The translations under genes and the position numbers were made by a program. Positions 1-2,556 of a DNA stretch of 5,535 nt are shown in pieces. Location: contig CAZYAK010000083.1 in NCBI GenBank assembly GCA_964645935.1, forward strand, positions 1 to 5,535, written 5' to 3'. Within the stretch, counting starts at the first letter, position 1; each line of letters opens with the position of its first letter. Source of the stretch: CAZYAK01 sp964645935. GTDB taxonomy: Bacteria; Patescibacteriota; Gracilibacteria; Peribacterales; Peribacteraceae. Below the pieces are notes generated by a model that made no database searches, was not told the DNA's origin, and saw only the letters and a list, made by a program, of their open reading frames with translations.

Positions 1-69
1 GGCCTGCGCGACCGCCTGCTCCTGCGCGCCGACGGCGTGGCGGAGGTGGAGACGACCGTCGCCTTCTGA
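1..69 (+). CDS. C-terminal end of an unidentified gene (5' partial)
   Basis: The last 22 codons of an open frame enter from the left edge and end in TGA at 67-69. The visible peptide ends LRADGVAEVETTVAF. I do not recognise the family and give no function. The support is compositional. In this frame G+C at codon positions 1/2/3 is 19/22, 10/22 and 22/22, the usual pattern for a GC-rich coding gene. The opposing frame of the SLH gene over the same bases gives 10/22, 18/22 and 22/22, the pattern of a non-coding shadow. If real, the gene converges on the SLH gene and overlaps its 3' end, because the SLH frame has no stop in these bases. The stretch is very short, so it could also be chance. Confidence 0.4.
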   Translation, partial: GLRDRLLLRADGVAEVETTVAF

Positions 70-1535
70 GGGATCATCTTGCGGGAGAGGACGAGCAGGA
101 CCGCCGCGGCGCCGAGCAGCAGCGCCGTCTCCGCGAGCAGCGGGACCGCGCGTCCCGCGCCGCCCAGGAGCGATCCGGCGAGCGGGGAGTCGAACGTGCT
201 GAGGCCGCAATCACGGCCGTAGCGCAGGTTCCGGTTGGCGCGGTCGAGCATGGCCACGAGCTCCGCGCGGGTCACGCCGCGGTCGGGCGCGGCCTGCCAG
301 TGGCCGCCGTCGCCCTGCAGAATGCAGCGGTCCGCTGCAGCGAGCACCGCGTTGCGGTACCAAGCCCATGGCAGCACGTCGGGGAAATCCGGCGCGAGGC
401 CGAGCCCGCCCGATCCCGTGGAGCGCAAGATGAGCGCGACGGCTTCCGAGCGGGACACCGTCACCTCGGGCCGCGTAACGCAGTTGGGCTTTCCGTAGCA
501 GTTGTCGTCGCCAAGCATCCAGCCGCGGATAGCGGCTTCCTCCACGAAGACGAAGTACCAGGCGGCAGGTGCGACATCGATGAACGACGCGATCTCCGGG
601 CGGCGTGTCGGGCTGCGGGAGAGGCGCACGAGCATGGTGGCCACCTCCGCGCGCGATGCGCCGTCGGCCGGGCGGAAGAGCGGCTGTGAGCCATCCAGCA
701 CGCGACGTGAGAGGAGGTCTCCGACCGCATCCTCGAACCACGCGCCCGTCGGCACGTCCGGGAAGGGCGTGTGCGGACCTGGGCCTCGGTGGATGCAATC
801 GGTGTTCACGCCGTCGCGGATGTAGTCGTCGGTGACGGGGTTGCTCGGCAGGCACCGCTTACGGATGAGCTCGCGGATTTCGTCGTCCGTCAGGTTCCCT
901 TCGATGCGCTCGTCGCGCGCGCCGCGGTGGCCACCGGGTGAGACATCGACGGACGGGGTCTGTGTGCCGCCCGCTGCGGGAGTGGAAGAGGACGATGCCG
1001 CCGCCGGGGCGATCCGGAAGGAATACACGAAGGTCGACATCGCGTTGGGCGGAACGTGAAGGTCTTGAGCGCTCACCGATACCGTCACCTGCGCGCCCGC
1101 GGGGAAGGCGAAGCCAGGTACGATGGTAATGACACGGTTGACCGTGATGCCCGACGCCGTGAACTCAGAGTCCCCACTCTGGTACGTGACGGTCATGTTG
1201 GAGTAGGTGAGCGTCACCCGCACGGACGAGAGATCCACGCCTGATCCGGCGGTGACACCGTCTCTGTTCTTGAAGTCCTTGATGTGGAACGACAGGCTGG
1301 TCGTTGCCGAGACCAGCGTGGCGCCGGAGGCCGGAGACATGTTTTCTACGTAGGGACCCTCGGTGTCGTCGTCGTAGCCCAGTACCATCAGCTGCACTCT
1401 CACACTGCTCCCCGCGGTCGATCCCTGCAGCGATCCGCCATGGATGACGAGGGTCGCCAGAAAGCAGCCCAGCACTCCGAGCACGGAGCCGAGGATCATG
1501 ACGCGCGATGGCGGATGCGTGCGACGGACGGGCAT
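1..1535 (-). CDS. Secreted SLH-domain surface protein with Ig-like domain and C-terminal membrane anchor (3' partial)
   Basis: The frame is open from ATG at 1535-1533 through the left edge (511 codons visible, no stop). Probable role: a cell-envelope protein whose SLH domains bind cell-wall polymers. Visible order: signal peptide, residues 1-35 (n-region MPVRRTHPPSR, hydrophobic core from M13 to I31); Ig-like beta domain, about 60-175, opening GPYVENMSPASGATL; Ser/Thr/Pro linker, about 177-205; a cysteine pair, C228 and C247; three SLH domains at about 258-305 (FPDVPTGAWFEDAV...SRAEVATMLVRL), 318-371 (FIDVAPAAWYFVFVEEA...SRSEAVALILR) and 384-433 (FPDVLPWAWYRNAV...TRAELVAMLDRA); transmembrane helix, about 464-483; then RKM and an Arg/Ser-rich tail (ARRSRRSRR). 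The SLH set places 177-433 outside and the basic tail inside. An internal ATG at 1499 would leave a signal peptide lacking its charged n-region, so 1535 is preferred. No Shine-Dalgarno is visible at either start. SLH2 carries a C346/C352 insertion. The SLH assignment is firm; ligand and partners are unknown. Confidence 0.92.
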   Translation of the reverse strand, partial: MPVRRTHPPSRVMILGSVLGVLGCFLATLVIHGGSLQGSTAGSSVRVQLMVLGYDDDTEGPYVENMSPASGATLVSATTSLSFHIKDFKNRDGVTAGSGVDLSSVRVTLTYSNMTVTYQSGDSEFTASGITVNRVITIVPGFAFPAGAQVTVSVSAQDLHVPPNAMSTFVYSFRIAPAAASSSSTPAAGGTQTPSVDVSPGGHRGARDERIEGNLTDDEIRELIRKRCLPSNPVTDDYIRDGVNTDCIHRGPGPHTPFPDVPTGAWFEDAVGDLLSRRVLDGSQPLFRPADGASRAEVATMLVRLSRSPTRRPEIASFIDVAPAAWYFVFVEEAAIRGWMLGDDNCYGKPNCVTRPEVTVSRSEAVALILRSTGSGGLGLAPDFPDVLPWAWYRNAVLAAADRCILQGDGGHWQAAPDRGVTRAELVAMLDRANRNLRYGRDCGLSTFDSPLAGSLLGGAGRAVPLLAETALLLGAAAVLLVLSRKMIPQKATVVSTSATPSARRSRRSRR

Positions 1536-1564
1536 GCGCAGGGGAAGGGTCCAACAATCTCCCC

Positions 1565-1593
1565 ATTGTACCATAAAACGCCGCTTCGGCCAA
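1565..1593 (-). promoter_or_regulatory. Extended -10 sigma70-type promoter of the SLH gene
   Basis: On the minus strand, a -35-like TTGGCC (1593-1588, 4/6 to TTGACA) is followed by exactly 17 bp and a -10 TACAAT (1570-1565, 5/6 to TATAAT). TGG immediately precedes the -10, giving an extended -10 TGn element. Transcription should start near 1558, leaving a leader of about 23 nt before the ATG at 1535. That leader has no recognisable Shine-Dalgarno. An upstream in-frame ATG at 1574 overlaps the -10 itself and so cannot be the start if this promoter is used. The surrounding DNA is GC-rich, which makes this AT-containing element stand out. Confidence 0.65.
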
Positions 1594-1661
1594 GAGTTCC
1601 CGCGGCCCAAAGCCGAAAACCACAGGTTCTCTCGGAGCCGCGGCCCCGCGCGCCGAACGGC

Positions 1662-1695
1662 GATCCGGGCGCTGCATGCGCGATGCAGCCGGATC
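1662..1695. repeat. Bulged 13-bp inverted repeat (operator or hairpin)
   Basis: The outer arms GATCCG (1662-1667) and CGGATC (1690-1695) and the inner arms GCTGCAT (1671-1677) and ATGCAGC (1683-1689) pair perfectly. They enclose a 5-nt GCGCG loop, with a 3-nt GGC bulge at 1668-1670 on the left. No T-tract follows on either strand, so it is not an intrinsic terminator. Its centre lies about 60 bp upstream of the plus-strand gene's ATG, and it is also upstream of the minus promoter. A protein-binding operator is the natural reading. A structured leader is the alternative if the plus transcript starts further upstream. Confidence 0.7.
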
Positions 1696-1726
1696 CCGGC
1701 TGTGTGGCGCCGCCGCCGACATCCGC

Positions 1727-1732
1727 TACGAT
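1727..1732 (+). promoter_or_regulatory. Candidate -10 of a leaderless promoter for the 1739 gene
   Basis: TACGAT (4/6 to TATAAT) ends 6 bp before the ATG at 1739, the spacing expected if transcription begins at the start codon itself. No Shine-Dalgarno is visible in the 20 bases before the ATG, consistent with leaderless translation. The -35 position (about 1704-1709, GTGGCG) is a poor match, so the call rests on the -10 spacing. Confidence 0.35.
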
Positions 1733-1738
1733 CGCGCC

Positions 1739-2548
1739 ATGCGGAGACTCGCCGTCCTCATCGTCCTGTCTGTGCTCATGGTCGGGCAGGTGAGCGCGCA
1801 GCAGGAGCCGCGCCCGGGCACGAGCAACTACCGCATCCCCACCGACGTGCAGCCTGTGGGTGGGGGCGAAGAGGCGGAGTCTTCGAATTACCTTCTGGAC
1901 GACACCATCGGGGAGGGGAACATCGGTCCGTCGGGATCCGCCACCTACACGCTCAACGCGGGTTACCGCCAGACGCTCGATACCTTCCTGGGCATGACGT
2001 GCGACGCCACGGTGGGCCTGGGCACTATCACGCGTACCGGCGACACCAGCGTGGAGGGCTGCGGGGTCACCGGGTACTGTGCATCGCGCAAGGCCGCGTG
2101 CACCGTCATCACGGACCACGAAGCGGGCTACACGCTCTCATGGCTGGTGCAGACCGGCACCGGTGCCGCGGGCGCACGCACGGGCACCGGGCACCTCAAC
2201 GGATTCCGCGTGGGAAACCGCATCCAGGCCTTCGGTACGGGATCCGTGACGGCCCTCGGGCAGCCGCGCGTCTTCACCGTTTCCAACGACGCTCGGTGGG
2301 CCGGCCGTCTCTCCTCCACCAGCACTACCGTGGGCGGCGCGGGCAAGTTCTGGGGCAGCGACGGTCTATCCGACACGTGGCTGCGCGTGGCTACGGGATC
2401 CTCCGTGAGCGTGGCCGCCCGCACCAACCGCACGAGCGAATCAGGAGACGTCCAGAACATCGGTCTGAGGGCCATCATCCAAGGCACAGCCATCGTCCCG
2501 AACGACGTATACCGTGCCACCGTGGTCTTCACGGCTGTGACGAACTGA
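1739..2548 (+). CDS. Small secreted beta-rich surface protein
   Basis: The product is 269 residues, ends in TGA, and is probably exported and extracellular. The start at 1739 is chosen because it yields a textbook signal peptide: MRRLAVLIVLSVLMVGQVSA with an AXA-type V-S-A site before Q21. The frame is open back to an ATG at 1676, but that would place 21 unrelated residues, and the inverted repeat, ahead of it. The mature N-terminus has paired strand motifs SNYRIPTDV (29-37) and SNYLLDDTIGE (49-59), then ATYTLNAGYRQ (68-78). This arrangement resembles the start of many exported CPR proteins (from memory). Four cysteines (C88, C108, C114, C121) could form two disulfides. The remainder is Gly/Ser/Thr/Val-rich beta sequence ending VYRATVVFTAVTN, like the last strand of Ig-like or WxL-type domains. 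There is no membrane helix after the signal peptide and no sorting motif. Biochemical function is unknown. Confidence 0.88.
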   Translation: MRRLAVLIVLSVLMVGQVSAQQEPRPGTSNYRIPTDVQPVGGGEEAESSNYLLDDTIGEGNIGPSGSATYTLNAGYRQTLDTFLGMTCDATVGLGTITRTGDTSVEGCGVTGYCASRKAACTVITDHEAGYTLSWLVQTGTGAAGARTGTGHLNGFRVGNRIQAFGTGSVTALGQPRVFTVSNDARWAGRLSSTSTTVGGAGKFWGSDGLSDTWLRVATGSSVSVAARTNRTSESGDVQNIGLRAIIQGTAIVPNDVYRATVVFTAVTN

Positions 2549-2556
2549 GCGGGATG
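2549..2556. other. 8-bp convergent gap without an intrinsic terminator
   Basis: The stop of the plus-strand secreted-protein gene (TGA 2546-2548) and the stop of the minus-strand giant gene (TAA 2559-2557) face each other across 8 bp. I see no GC hairpin followed by a T-run on either strand nearby. The best hairpin, CCGTG/CACGG at 2520-2534, has only 5 bp and no T-tract. The transcripts therefore probably overlap at their 3' ends or end by a factor-dependent route. Confidence 0.6.

Larger units (their letters stand above)
1536..1738. other. Divergent intergenic control region
   Basis: This 203-bp gap separates the starts of the SLH gene (leftward) and the small secreted protein (rightward). 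It holds a minus-strand promoter at 1565-1593, a large bulged inverted repeat at 1662-1695, a plus-strand -10-like hexamer at 1727-1732, and a 9-bp direct repeat CCGCGGCCC at 1600-1608 and 1638-1646. A further inverted pair, TTCGGC (1585-1590) and GCCGAA (1612-1617), brackets the upstream side of the minus promoter. Open frames crossing the gap (for example minus 1722-1165) show no recognisable protein and are shadows. Shared control of the two divergent genes is plausible but inferred. Confidence 0.6.

Noticed and set aside
211..855. 214-codon minus-strand frame
   Set aside because: It is very Arg-rich and out of frame with the three SLH domains encoded by the same strand.
1572..1574. In-frame ATG upstream of the SLH gene start
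   Set aside because: It overlaps the extended -10 element and would add 13 residues ahead of a signal peptide that already begins properly at 1535.
2520..2534. CCGTG/CACGG hairpin as a terminator for either convergent gene
   Set aside because: It has only five pairs, lies inside the plus coding region, and has no T-run on either side.
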